From Wenzhouxiangella sp. (GTDB taxonomy: Bacteria; Pseudomonadota; Gammaproteobacteria; Xanthomonadales; Wenzhouxiangellaceae), in contig JAASTB010000014.1 of the NCBI GenBank assembly GCA_021767625.1, positions 1 through 17,285 of the forward strand: 17,285 bases of DNA, read 5' to 3'. Of the stretch, positions 1-7,858 are shown piece by piece. Position 1 is the stretch's first letter. Every line of letters starts with the position of its first letter. A program made the translations under genes and the position numbers. Under the pieces are notes generated by a model. That model worked only from the letters and a program-made list of their open reading frames with translations, was not told where the DNA came from and did not search any database.

Positions 1-2
1 AA

Positions 3-524
3 GAACACGGCTACACGCCGCTCGTTCGCGCCCAGGCCCCCATTACCTATTCGCTGCTGACCTCGATGAACAACGCCGAATCGAGCGTCCAGGACTTCAT
101 CGGGCGGCGCGTGTCCACGATGCCGGCACCGAGCCTCGGTTACCTGATCCTGACGAGCTGGTTCGACAACCCCATGCAGCAGCCGATCATCCAGTCCAAC
201 GCCGCTTCCTGGCTCGACGCCGTCGAGATCGTCTTCTCGCAGGAAGCCGACGCCGCGATCGTTCCGCACAACCTGGTGTCGCGCTACGTCAACATGGCCA
301 ATGTCCTGACCTCGCAGGAGTTTCCCGGGGTGACGGTCGCGGCCAGCCCGGAAGTCCCGGTGGATATACAGGAAGAGATCCGCGCCGCGCTGCTGGCGCT
401 GCACGAGGACGAGGAGCACTTCGCCGCCCTCAACGAACTCGACATCAGCCAGTTCATCGAGGCCCGTCCCAACCAGTACGACGGCCTGGAAGAATGGCTC
501 GAGTTGGTCTACTCGACGCTTTAG
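3..524 (+). CDS. PhnD-like phosphate/phosphonate ABC transporter substrate-binding protein, C-terminal part
   Basis: The reading frame is open from the first complete codon (position 3) to the TAG at 522-524, so the true start lies left of the window; an internal ATG at 66 is not a credible start because the frame continues upstream with protein-like sequence. The 173 visible residues look like the second lobe of a type II periplasmic binding protein of the phosphate/phosphite/phosphonate class (PhnD family): a segment 'SSVQDFIGRRVSTMPAPSLG' resembling the 'lkGkrva...psS' stretch, then 'EADAAIVPHNLV', the usual 'G-x-aDaa' stretch, and a final helical tail. In the family the protein binds an oxyanion in the periplasm and delivers it to an ABC permease. 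No permease or ATPase partner is visible, and stand-alone members also serve as sensor or signalling domains. Family call fairly sure, substrate unknown. Confidence 0.6.
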   Translation, partial: EHGYTPLVRAQAPITYSLLTSMNNAESSVQDFIGRRVSTMPAPSLGYLILTSWFDNPMQQPIIQSNAASWLDAVEIVFSQEADAAIVPHNLVSRYVNMANVLTSQEFPGVTVAASPEVPVDIQEEIRAALLALHEDEEHFAALNELDISQFIEARPNQYDGLEEWLELVYSTL

Positions 525-541
525 TCGAGGCTGTGGTCGAC

Positions 542-566
542 GCTGGATGGAGCCCGGCTCCTCAGC
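542..566. terminator. Possible hairpin between convergent genes
   Basis: An imperfect inverted repeat lies at the junction of two converging genes: GCTG (542-545) pairs with CAGC (563-566), and GGAGCC (549-554) pairs with GGCTCC (556-561). It overlaps the stop codon of the minus-strand methyltransferase gene (562-564). No clear T-run follows on either strand, so a classical intrinsic terminator is not shown. Position is the main argument. Confidence 0.3.
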
Positions 567-1380
567 GCTTGGCCACCAGGTAGCAGATCCAGCCGGCATC
601 GGCATCGCCGGTGTCGGCTGGCTCGTAAATACCGTTGCCCTCCCCCGTGTCCTCGTCGGTACCTTCCCAGTACACCTCGACCGACGAGTAGCCCGCCTCT
701 TCGAGCAGCTCCCGGATCTCGGGGAGGGTCCAGAGACGCCAGTGATACTCGAAAGCCCGCCTGAGCTCCGAGCCGTCCGGGAACTCGAAATGGATCTGGC
801 AGGTCATCGCGTGCTGGATGGGATCGAAGCTGGCCTGGTCCCACACGTAGGTGAAGTCGTCGTACTCGGTTCGTTCCTCCAGCTCCCGGTGGGCGTCGTA
901 ACCGCCGAAGGCGTCCAGGAAAAGCACGCCGTCGTCGACCAGGGCTTCCCGCGCGCACTCGAAGTAGGCGCGCAACGCATCGCGGCTGGTAAACAGGTAG
1001 TAGCTGAAATTCATCGCCAGCAGGGCGTCGACGCGCGGCGTCCGGGCGGTCATCACGTTGCCCTCGACGAGCTCGATACGCGACCGTTCCTCGGGCGTGA
1101 GCGCTTCGAGATGATGCGACCGGCCCCAGGCCAGGACCTCGGGGTCGAGATCGACGCCGACCGCGCGATGCCTCCGGCCGCTGCGAACCCAGTAGCAGGC
1201 CGTGTTGGCCGTACCGCAGAAATCCTCGCGGATGAACTCGAGCTCTCGACCGGTCACGGACTCGAAAGTCTCGGCGACGAACTCCAGCTCGGTTTCCGGA
1301 TCCTGCACGCTTTCTTCGTAGAGCGCGTGCCGGTCGGCACGGCTGGCAAGGGTGCTTGAGCGGTTTCGGGCGCGCGACAT
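562..1380 (-). CDS. Class I SAM-dependent methyltransferase, unknown substrate
   Basis: A 272-residue soluble protein with a Rossmann-type methyltransferase core. Motif I is the variant 'REDFCGTAN' (residues 51-59) instead of E/D-x-G-x-G-x-G; I recognise this DFCGT form as a recurring variant of class I methyltransferases. It is followed by 'GVDLDPEVLAWG' (75-86), where D77/D79 would bind the SAM ribose, then 'DALLAMNFSYYLF' as motif IV and 'EALVDDGVLFLDAFGG' as the strand after motif V. The C-terminal third ('FEYHWRLWTLPEIRELLEEAGY') is typical of small-molecule or protein methyltransferases. The ATG at 1380 has a GGAG (1389-1392) 8 nt upstream. It lies 44 nt after pgsA and is the last gene of the minus-strand run, so it may be co-transcribed. 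Nothing in the sequence identifies the substrate. Confidence 0.8.
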   Translation of the reverse strand: MSRARNRSSTLASRADRHALYEESVQDPETELEFVAETFESVTGRELEFIREDFCGTANTACYWVRSGRRHRAVGVDLDPEVLAWGRSHHLEALTPEERSRIELVEGNVMTARTPRVDALLAMNFSYYLFTSRDALRAYFECAREALVDDGVLFLDAFGGYDAHRELEERTEYDDFTYVWDQASFDPIQHAMTCQIHFEFPDGSELRRAFEYHWRLWTLPEIRELLEEAGYSSVEVYWEGTDEDTGEGNGIYEPADTGDADAGWICYLVAKR

Positions 1381-1424
1381 GCGTCAGACTCCGTGGGTAG
1401 TGAACGGCCGGCGGGATATCCGGC

Positions 1425-1985
1425 TCAGGATTGTTTGCGAACCGCCGGCCAGGCGGCGCGGAGATAGATGAACATCGACCAGATCGTCAATGCCGCGGCA
1501 ATGATGAGCAGCCAACGGCCGATCTCGAGTACAGGAATGAACCACAGCGACTCGCCGTAGAGCAGGAAACCGATCGCCACCATCTGCAGGATGGTCTTGA
1601 TCTTGCCGACCCAGGCGACCTTGACGCGCCCGGCCTCGCCCAGCGCCGCCATCCACTCGCGTAGTGCCGAAATGGTGATCTCGCGGCCGATGATGACCGC
1701 CGCGGACAGGGCAATGCCGATTTCGGGGTGGCGCTGCACGATCAGCAGCAGCGCGACCGTCACCATGAGCTTGTCGGCCACCGGGTCCAGGAAGGCCCCG
1801 AAACTGCTCGTCATGCCCCAGCGCCGCGCGATCCACCCGTCGAGCCCGTCGGTGACCGCCGCGAGGATGAACAGCGCCACGGTGACCTGGTTGGACGCTT
1901 CGAACGGCAGGTAGAACACGACCACGAGCACCGGGATGAGCACGATGCGCAGCAGGGTCAGCAGTGTCGGGATGGTCAACTGCAA
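1425..1985 (-). CDS. pgsA: CDP-diacylglycerol--glycerol-3-phosphate 3-phosphatidyltransferase
   Basis: Makes phosphatidylglycerol phosphate from CDP-diacylglycerol and glycerol 3-phosphate at the inner membrane, the committed step to phosphatidylglycerol and cardiolipin. The CDP-alcohol phosphotransferase signature is complete: D46-x2-D49-G50-x2-A53-R54-x8-G63-x3-D67-x3-D71, with the four aspartates that hold the metal and CDP. The 186 residues contain several hydrophobic segments (about 8-28, 34-46, 74-84, 92-104, 133-144, 155-175), as expected for this integral membrane family. The start is TTG (1983-1985): it gives the N-terminus MQLTIPTLLTLLR, which matches the E. coli-type MQ-x-x-IPTLLTL start, and it has a GGAG 7 nt upstream; no ATG is available before the in-frame stop. 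It follows uvrC after 61 nt, an adjacency common in gammaproteobacteria. Confidence 0.95.
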   Translation of the reverse strand: MQLTIPTLLTLLRIVLIPVLVVVFYLPFEASNQVTVALFILAAVTDGLDGWIARRWGMTSSFGAFLDPVADKLMVTVALLLIVQRHPEIGIALSAAVIIGREITISALREWMAALGEAGRVKVAWVGKIKTILQMVAIGFLLYGESLWFIPVLEIGRWLLIIAAALTIWSMFIYLRAAWPAVRKQS

Positions 1986-1992
1986 GGAATTG

Positions 1993-1996
1993 CTCC
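1993..1996 (-). promoter_or_regulatory. Ribosome binding site deciding the TTG start of pgsA
   Basis: On the minus strand GGAG lies 7 nt before the TTG at 1985. With the conserved N-terminal protein sequence this fixes TTG as the start codon, because reading upstream there is a TGA at 2013-2015 and no ATG or GTG in between. Confidence 0.6.
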
Positions 1997-2046
1997 GGGG
2001 CCGGTAAACGCATCATTATCACGCAACATCGGCGCGAGCGGAACCG

Positions 2047-3858
2047 TCAGGGCTTGTGCAGGTGTTCGACGACCGCCTCGGCGAGCTTGCGGCTGATGCC
2101 GCCGACGCGCACGAGTTCGTCCACACCCGCCTTGCGAATGCCCTGCAGCCCGCCGAAGGCCTTGAGCAGGGCCTGCCGCCGTTTGGGCCCCACGCCGGGC
2201 ACCTGCTCCAGGGGCGAGGCCTGCGCCCGTTTCTGCCGACGCTTTCGATGGCTGCTGATGGCGAAGCGGTGCGCCTCGTCGCGGATCTGTTGCACCAGGT
2301 GCGAGGCGGGATGATGCGGACCCGGCACGGCCTCCCGGTCGCCCATGATGAAACGCTCGTGGCCGGCGCGTCGGGCCGGCCCCTTGGCAACGCCCAGCAG
2401 CGGGATGGCATCCAGGCCCAGTTCCTCGAACACCTTGCGGGCGCGACCGAGCTGGCCCTTGCCGCCGTCGATGACGACCAGGTCCGGTAGTTCCTCGGAC
2501 TTCTCCAGCACCCGCGTGTAGCGCCGCCGCAGCACCTGCTCCATGGCGGCGTAGTCGTCGCCGGGCTCGATATCGCTGACGTTGAAGCGCCGATAGAGTT
2601 TCTTCTCCGGCCCGCGCGGCCCGAAAACCACGCAGGAGCCGACCGTCTCGGTGCCCGAAATATGCGAGATGTCGAAGCACTCCAGGCGCTCGGGCGGGCT
2701 GGGCATCTCGAGCATTTCGGCCAGTGCGGCCAGACCGCGCCCGACCTGGTCGCGCTCCGCCAGGCGACGGCGGAGCGCATCACCGGCATTGGCCGCCGCC
2801 AGGCGGACCCACTCGGCCCGCTGACCCCGCAGCCGCCACGAAAGCGCCACCCGCGAGCCGCGCCGAGAGCCGAGCGCCTCCTCCCACAGGCCGGCATCGG
2901 AAGGCTCCTGGGAGAGCAGAATCTCGGCCGGCGGGTTGCGATCGGCGTAGTACTGCCCAAGGAAAGCGCCGAGGATGTCGGCCGCCGTCATGTCTTCGTG
3001 CAGGTTGCCGGGGAAGTAGCTTCGACCGCCCACGTTGCGACCGTGGCGGAACTCGACGACGTGCACGCAGGCCTTGGCGGCTTCGACGTGCATGCCGATG
3101 ACGTCCATCTCGCCGCTGGCGCCGGTCACGAACTGGCTGCCGCGCACCTGCTGGACCGCGCGGATGCGGTCGCGGTAGGCCGCCGCCTTCTCGAACTCCA
3201 ACGACTTCGAGGCCTGCTCCATGCGCTCGCCCAGGTGCTCGATGACCTCGTCGCTTCGTCCTTCCAGGAACTGCACGGCCGCGCGCACATCGGCGGCATA
3301 GTCTTCCTCGCTGATATAGCCCACGCAGGGAGCGGAGCAGCGATTGATCTGGTACTGCAGGCAGGGACGACTGCGATTTTCGAACACGGTGTCGCGGCAT
3401 TGCCGAATGCCGAACAGCCGGTAGATCTGGTTGAGCGCCTCGCGCACCGCGCCAGCGCTGGAAAACGGCCCGAAATATCGGTGCGGTGGTTTGCGGCTGC
3501 CGCGATAGAAACCGATACGCGGATACGGGTGCGCGGTTTCGAGCCGGATCCAGGGGTAGCTCTTGTCGTCGCGAAGATTGATATTGAAGCGCGGCCGGTG
3601 CGCCTTGATCCATTCATTCTCGAGCAACAGCGCCTCGGCCTCGGTGCGGGTGAGGCTGACTTCCATGTGCTCGACCTTGCGCACGAGAAGGTTGAGCCTG
3701 GGGCCGAGATCGCGCCGGTTGAAGTAGCTGGCCACGCGCCGGCGCAGGTTGCGCGCCTTGCCCACGTAGAGCACCTTGCCCGCGGCATCGCGCATCAGGT
3801 AGACGCCCGGTCCGGTGCCCAGGCTGCGGGCGAAAGCGCGACCGTCGAACTCGCTCAT
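2047..3858 (-). CDS. uvrC: UvrABC nucleotide excision repair endonuclease subunit C
   Basis: UvrC makes both incisions around a DNA lesion after UvrA/UvrB loading. The 603-residue protein has the full family layout. An N-terminal GIY-YIG nuclease has GVY (18-20), YVG (31-33), R39 and catalytic E80 in 'LLLEN', for the 3' cut. A cysteine cluster lies at C154, C166, C174 and C178. A UVR motif around 202-240 ('LEFEKAAAYRDRI') contacts UvrB. The RNase H-like domain for the 5' cut has candidate catalytic residues D396 ('CFDIS'), D435, D464 ('VIDGGKGQL') and H530. A C-terminal helix-hairpin-helix pair ('VPGVGPKRRQALLKAFGG') follows. The ATG at 3856-3858 overlaps the stop of the upstream phosphatase gene in an ATGA, which suggests coupled translation. 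All domains look intact. Confidence 0.97.
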   Translation of the reverse strand: MSEFDGRAFARSLGTGPGVYLMRDAAGKVLYVGKARNLRRRVASYFNRRDLGPRLNLLVRKVEHMEVSLTRTEAEALLLENEWIKAHRPRFNINLRDDKSYPWIRLETAHPYPRIGFYRGSRKPPHRYFGPFSSAGAVREALNQIYRLFGIRQCRDTVFENRSRPCLQYQINRCSAPCVGYISEEDYAADVRAAVQFLEGRSDEVIEHLGERMEQASKSLEFEKAAAYRDRIRAVQQVRGSQFVTGASGEMDVIGMHVEAAKACVHVVEFRHGRNVGGRSYFPGNLHEDMTAADILGAFLGQYYADRNPPAEILLSQEPSDAGLWEEALGSRRGSRVALSWRLRGQRAEWVRLAAANAGDALRRRLAERDQVGRGLAALAEMLEMPSPPERLECFDISHISGTETVGSCVVFGPRGPEKKLYRRFNVSDIEPGDDYAAMEQVLRRRYTRVLEKSEELPDLVVIDGGKGQLGRARKVFEELGLDAIPLLGVAKGPARRAGHERFIMGDREAVPGPHHPASHLVQQIRDEAHRFAISSHRKRRQKRAQASPLEQVPGVGPKRRQALLKAFGGLQGIRKAGVDELVRVGGISRKLAEAVVEHLHKP

Positions 3859-4322
3859 CGCCGGGACGCGGAGAGTTCCTCGACCAGCTGCTCGGCGGCC
3901 GCCTCGAGCATGTCGATGACACGCTGGAATCCATCGACGCCGCCGTAGTACGGATCGGGCACCTCGTCGACACCGTAGTCCGGCGCCAGGTTCATCACCA
4001 GCTCGAGGCGGCAGCTGCTTCCGGCGGGCCGCAGCGCCTCGAGATCACGAAGGTTCGAGCGGTCCATCACGAATACGGCGTCGAAGCGCTCGAAGTCCTC
4101 GGGCACGACCACCCTCGCCCGTTCGCCGCTGATGTCCAGGCCCCACTGGTGCGCGATCCGCTGTGCACGCGGATCGGGCGGCGAGCCGGCGTGGTATCCG
4201 GTCGTACCCGCCGAGTCGGTCTCAACCGCCAGCCCGGCCCGGCTCAGGCGCGCATCGAAGACGGCCTTCGCGGTCGGGCTGCGGCAGATGTTCCCGAGGC
4301 AGACAAAAAGGATATTTTTCAT
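3855..4322 (-). CDS. Low-molecular-weight protein-tyrosine phosphatase
   Basis: A 155-residue cytoplasmic phosphatase of the LMW-PTP/arsenate reductase fold. The P-loop is at the very N-terminus: C8-L-G-N-I-C-R14-S15, the C-x5-R-S signature with nucleophile C8. The general acid is D123 in 'VPDPYYGG', with the family's D-P-Y-Y arrangement. In other bacteria such enzymes (Wzb, Etp) dephosphorylate tyrosine kinases of polysaccharide export; no kinase gene is visible here, so the partner is unknown. It lies 46 nt downstream of kdsB across an AT-rich spacer and overlaps uvrC by 4 nt. There is no clear Shine-Dalgarno before its ATG. An arsenate reductase role is less likely given the aspartate-tyrosine loop of a phosphatase. 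Confidence 0.92.
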   Translation of the reverse strand: MKNILFVCLGNICRSPTAKAVFDARLSRAGLAVETDSAGTTGYHAGSPPDPRAQRIAHQWGLDISGERARVVVPEDFERFDAVFVMDRSNLRDLEALRPAGSSCRLELVMNLAPDYGVDEVPDPYYGGVDGFQRVIDMLEAAAEQLVEELSASRR

Positions 4323-4338
4323 GACTTTGAATTCACTT

Positions 4339-4375
4339 GTTCATTCATTGAATGACGTCGGAACAGGTTCATTCA
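4339..4375. promoter_or_regulatory. Dyad and direct repeat in the kdsB-phosphatase spacer
   Basis: This AT-rich spacer holds GTTCATTCA twice (4339-4347 and 4367-4375) and the inverted form TGAATGA (4349-4355), which with 4341-4347 makes a perfect 7-bp palindrome around one base. The right copy covers the kdsB stop codon. It could be an operator or an RNA hairpin affecting the phosphatase gene downstream; it could also be chance in a short AT-rich stretch. Confidence 0.3.
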
Positions 4376-5112
4376 CGGCCGAATCGGGCGCAGGCTGCCG
4401 CCAGGTCCTCGGGCGTGTCGATCCCGGACGGGACGGGCGCTTCGGCGCGGTCGCAGACGATGACCCACCCGGCCGACAGCGCCCTGAGCTGCTCGAGCGA
4501 CTCGAGTCGCTCCAGGTCGGAGGCGCCCAGCGACTGCCAATCCCGCAGTGCGCCCGCCCGGTAGGCATAGAGTCCGAGGTGCGCGCGGGCAACGGACTCC
4601 GGCCAACCGCCTTTACGGGCATGGGGGATCGCGCTGCGCGAAAAGTACAGAGCCCGCCCGCCTTCGTCGGCAACCAGTTTGACCACGTTGGGGTTGCGCC
4701 ACTCGGCTTCGCTCTCGAACGGTCGCCACAAGGTTGCCATGCGAGCCCCGGGTTCACCCGCCAGCAGGCCGGCAACCTGGCGGAGGCAGCCCGACGGCAT
4801 TTCCGGCTCGTCGCCCTGCAGGTTGACGACGATTTCGTCGTCACGGAGGCGCAGCTTCGAAGCGGCCTCGGCCAGGCGATCGGTGCCGGAACGGTGGTCG
4901 CCTCGGGTCATGACGACATCGCCGCCGTCGGCGCGCACGAGGTCGGCCACCTCGTCGCTGTCGGTCGCGACGTGGACGCTGATTGCCCCGGCTGCGCGGG
5001 CCCGGTCGCAGACGCGCAGGATGAGCGCCCGGCCGGCCAGGTCGGCCAGGGGCTTGCCGGGCAGGCGCGTGGAGGCCAGGCGCGCCGGAATCAGAACGTG
5101 GAAATCACTCAT
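4369..5112 (-). CDS. kdsB: 3-deoxy-manno-octulosonate cytidylyltransferase (CMP-Kdo synthetase)
   Basis: Activates Kdo with CTP to CMP-Kdo in the cytosol, supplying the Kdo transferase that builds the LPS inner core. From the ATG at 5110-5112 the protein is 247 residues, the usual family length. The N-terminus 'HVLIPARLASTRLPGKPL' (5-22) is the CTP-binding loop with R11, R16 and K20; 'ATDSDEV' (49-55) and 'NLQGDEPEMP' (97-106, D101 as metal ligand) are the other hallmark motifs, and 'ARAHLGLYAYR' matches the family's 'h.GlYay'. A longer frame reaching 5157 was rejected because its 15 extra residues match nothing and would overlap lpxK deeply. The chosen start overlaps the lpxK stop by 8 nt, consistent with coupling. 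Confidence 0.95.
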   Translation of the reverse strand: MSDFHVLIPARLASTRLPGKPLADLAGRALILRVCDRARAAGAISVHVATDSDEVADLVRADGGDVVMTRGDHRSGTDRLAEAASKLRLRDDEIVVNLQGDEPEMPSGCLRQVAGLLAGEPGARMATLWRPFESEAEWRNPNVVKLVADEGGRALYFSRSAIPHARKGGWPESVARAHLGLYAYRAGALRDWQSLGASDLERLESLEQLRALSAGWVIVCDRAEAPVPSGIDTPEDLAAACARFGRE

Positions 5113-6097
5113 GCCGCAGGAATTCTCGCACATGGGCCAGCACCGCGCCGCTGACATCGTCGGGCAATCCAGCCTCGATGGGAAGAACCCAGGTCTCCGG
5201 CAACCCGTCGAGGCGCTCCAGCTTGACGGCGTCCTTCTCGGTGACGATCAGCGGCCCGTCCATCTCCGAAAAATCCTCTTCGGCGAAGTCGTGGTGATCC
5301 GGAAACGCTCGGGGCCGAAAACGGTAGCCGAGCGCCTCCAGCAGGGAAAAGAAACTGTCCGGGTTGCCGATGGCGCAGACCGCGTCGAACTCGGACTCCG
5401 CTGGAAAAGCAGTTGCGGAGTCCTCGTCGCAAAGGCGATACGGGCGCCCCGGGGCGACGGCGAAGGGAGTCCCGACGGTCTCGCGCCCCGCCCCGTCCGG
5501 ACCGGCCTGCTTCACCAGCACCTGATCGACCGAATCGAGCCGGTCGGCGGGCTGCCTGAGCGGGCCGGCGGGCAGGAGGCAACCGTTGCCGAGTCCCCGC
5601 AGGCCGTCGACAACGCAGATTTCGTAACTTCGCGGCAGGCGCGGATGTTGCAGACCGTCGTCGGACAGGACCACGTCCGCACCGCCGCTGCGGGCCGCGG
5701 CCAGGGCCGCGCGTCGGTCCCGGCAGACCCAGACGGCGCAACCGGCCCGGCGGGCCAGCAATACCGGCTCGTCGCCCACATCCCGTGGATCGCTCGAGGG
5801 CGTGACGGCCCTGGGCGCATCGCTGCCCCGGCCGCCGTAGCCGCGGCTGATCACCGCCGGGGCATGACCGGCTCGTGCGAGCAGCCTCGCCAGCGCGGCC
5901 ACGACCGGCGTCTTGCCGCTCCCGCCGACGGTGATGTTGCCGACCACGATGACCGGGCACGGCGGACATTCGCTCGACGGACGCCACCGAGAGGCGGCCG
6001 CGGCGCGGTAGACCGGAACGAGCGCCCGAAGCCACATCGGCACGGGCCGCTGCGAGTACCACAACCCGGTCAGATACCGCTCGAGCCGCCCTTTCAC
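5105..6097 (-). CDS. lpxK: Tetraacyldisaccharide 4'-kinase (lipid A)
   Basis: Phosphorylates the 4' position of the tetraacyldisaccharide to give lipid IVA, at the cytoplasmic face of the inner membrane. The P-loop variant of this family is clear, 'VGNITVGGSGKTP' (52-64, K62, T63), followed by 'VISRGYGGRG' (82-91) and 'VLSDDGLQHPRL' (143-154), the LpxK signature containing the likely catalytic aspartate. A hydrophobic N-terminal helix ('MWLRALVPVYRAAAA', 21-35) fits the membrane anchor. The length of 330 residues is normal. The start is GTG (6095-6097), 6 nt after the msbA stop; the N-terminal length before the P-loop fits E. coli LpxK, though no good ribosome binding site is visible, so translation probably depends on msbA. 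The end overlaps kdsB. Confidence 0.95.
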   Translation of the reverse strand: MKGRLERYLTGLWYSQRPVPMWLRALVPVYRAAAASRWRPSSECPPCPVIVVGNITVGGSGKTPVVAALARLLARAGHAPAVISRGYGGRGSDAPRAVTPSSDPRDVGDEPVLLARRAGCAVWVCRDRRAALAAARSGGADVVLSDDGLQHPRLPRSYEICVVDGLRGLGNGCLLPAGPLRQPADRLDSVDQVLVKQAGPDGAGRETVGTPFAVAPGRPYRLCDEDSATAFPAESEFDAVCAIGNPDSFFSLLEALGYRFRPRAFPDHHDFAEEDFSEMDGPLIVTEKDAVKLERLDGLPETWVLPIEAGLPDDVSGAVLAHVREFLRHE

Positions 6098-6103
6098 GGC
6101 CGG

Positions 6104-7858
6104 TCAGGCGCCGGCGAGCTGCAGCCGGTGCAGGTAGCGATAGAGACCGTCGTCGCGCTCGAGCAGTTCGGCGTGCGAGCCGGACTCGACCGCCCGGCCA
6201 TGGTCGAGCACGACCACCTGGTCGGCCATCTGTACTGTGGCCAGGCGATGCGCGATCACCAGCGTGGTGCGATTCTCCATGAGCACTTCGAGGGCTTCCT
6301 GCACGGCCTGCTCGGACTCGGCGTCAAGCGCCGAAGTGGCCTCGTCGAGGATCAGGATGGGTGCATCCTTGAGCACGGCCCGCGCGATGGCGATGCGCTG
6401 GCGCTGGCCGCCTGAAAGGAGCGAACCGTCCTCGCCGATCGGCGTATCCAGGCCGAGCGGCAAGCGCTCGATGAACTCCATGGCGTGCGCGGCACGCGCG
6501 GCCTCCTCGACCTGTTCCCGGGTGGCGTCGGCCAGCCCGCCGTAGGCGATGTTGCGGCCGATCGTGTCGTTGAACAGCACCACGTCCTGGCTGACCAGGG
6601 CGATGTGATCGCGCAGCGCCGAGAGCTTGTAGTCGCGGATGTCCACATCGTCGATCACGATGCGGCCCGCCGCCGGCTGGTAGAAGCGCGGCAGCAGCTT
6701 GACGATCGTGCTCTTGCCCGAGCCCGAGCGCCCCACCAGGGCGGTGACCTTGCCGGCCGGAATGTTCAGGTCGAGATCGATCAGGGCCGAATCGCTGGCG
6801 TCCGGATACGAGAAGGACACATTCTCGAAGCGGATCTCGCCGCGCACGGATTCAGGCTCGTAGGTGCCGGTATCGGTTTCTCCCGGCGTGTCGACGACCC
6901 GGAAGATGCTCTCGGCCGCCGCCACACCGCGCTCGATGGTGACGTGCATCTTGGTCAGGCGCTTGAGCGGCGGGATCGTCGCTGCCAGGGCCGCGAGCAC
7001 CGACATGAAGATGCCGGCGGTGACCGTGTCGCCCATCAGCTCGCTTGCCGCCACCACCAGCAGCACGACCAGTGCCACGCCGGCGGCCATCTGCACCAGC
7101 GACGAAGACAGCAGCTGGGTACCCACCAGGCGAAGGTGCAGCCTGCGGTTGCTTTCGTTGATGCCGTGGAACTTGTCGCGTTCCTGCCGCTGGCCGCCGA
7201 ACACCTTGACCACATGGTGCCCGTTGACCGCTTCCTCGGTGATGTGGGTGACGTCCCCCATCGAGTCCTGGATGTTGGTCGAAATGCTGCGGAAATGCCG
7301 GCTGATGAAGTAGGCGATGACCCCGATGATGGGCAGCAGCAGCAACAGGGAAAGCGTCAGCCGCCAGGACTGGATCAGCATCACGCCGAACAGCGCAACC
7401 ACGGTCATGACGTCACGCGAAACGCCGATCAGGGCCTTGGTCGCCGCCTCGGCCACCTGCTCGGTGTTGTAGGTCACCCGCGAGATCATCTGGCCCGAAG
7501 ACTCACGGTCGAAGTACGCGGCGGGCAGCTCCAGGTAGCGGTCGAACAGCGCATTGCGCAAATCGGCGATCAGCTTCCTGCCGACCCACTGCATGCCGAA
7601 TTCACCGCCGAAGTTGCCCACCACGCGCAGGATCAGCGACAGGAACACCAGGGCCGGCAACACGTAGTTGAAGTCCGGGTTGGGATTGGCGATGGTGTCG
7701 TCGATGAGCGGACGCAGGAGGTAGAAGAAGAGCCCCTGCCCCGCCGCGTCGAGTGCCACGGCCAGCAGCGCCAGCCCGAAGATCAGGCGGTGCTTGAGCA
7801 CCATGCCCAGCAGGCGGCGGTAGACCTGGCCGCCGGTCATGCTTGTCGGCGCACTCAT
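6104..7858 (-). CDS. msbA: Lipid A/LPS core flippase, ABC transporter MsbA
   Basis: Half-transporter that dimerises and flips lipid A-core across the inner membrane. The 584 residues carry an N-terminal six-helix exporter domain (about 20-320) and a C-terminal ATPase: Walker A G376-R-S-G-S-G-K-S-T384, signature LSGGQ (481-485), Walker B 'ILILDEATSALD' with the catalytic glutamate near 506, and the H-loop 'VIAHRL'. Length and motif positions agree closely with E. coli MsbA, and the adjacent lpxK makes the assignment specific rather than a generic exporter. The ATG at 7856-7858 overlaps the exbD stop as ATGA. The motifs are all intact. Confidence 0.95.
   Translation of the reverse strand: MSAPTSMTGGQVYRRLLGMVLKHRLIFGLALLAVALDAAGQGLFFYLLRPLIDDTIANPNPDFNYVLPALVFLSLILRVVGNFGGEFGMQWVGRKLIADLRNALFDRYLELPAAYFDRESSGQMISRVTYNTEQVAEAATKALIGVSRDVMTVVALFGVMLIQSWRLTLSLLLLLPIIGVIAYFISRHFRSISTNIQDSMGDVTHITEEAVNGHHVVKVFGGQRQERDKFHGINESNRRLHLRLVGTQLLSSSLVQMAAGVALVVLLVVAASELMGDTVTAGIFMSVLAALAATIPPLKRLTKMHVTIERGVAAAESIFRVVDTPGETDTGTYEPESVRGEIRFENVSFSYPDASDSALIDLDLNIPAGKVTALVGRSGSGKSTIVKLLPRFYQPAAGRIVIDDVDIRDYKLSALRDHIALVSQDVVLFNDTIGRNIAYGGLADATREQVEEAARAAHAMEFIERLPLGLDTPIGEDGSLLSGGQRQRIAIARAVLKDAPILILDEATSALDAESEQAVQEALEVLMENRTTLVIAHRLATVQMADQVVVLDHGRAVESGSHAELLERDDGLYRYLHRLQLAGA

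Noticed and set aside
51..56. Hope for an undescribed multi-gene defence or mobile system
   Set aside because: Every gene with a reliable frame falls in a known core family, no accessory signatures (integrase, transposase, toxin, CRISPR) occur, and composition is uniform across the window.
5113..5157. A 15-residue N-terminal extension of kdsB
   Set aside because: The conserved CTP-binding N-terminus begins at the ATG at 5112, giving the standard length; the extension matches nothing and would add overlap with lpxK.
4679..6415. A 578-codon plus-strand frame opposite kdsB, lpxK and msbA
   Set aside because: It has no domain signal and overlaps three genes with intact catalytic motifs.
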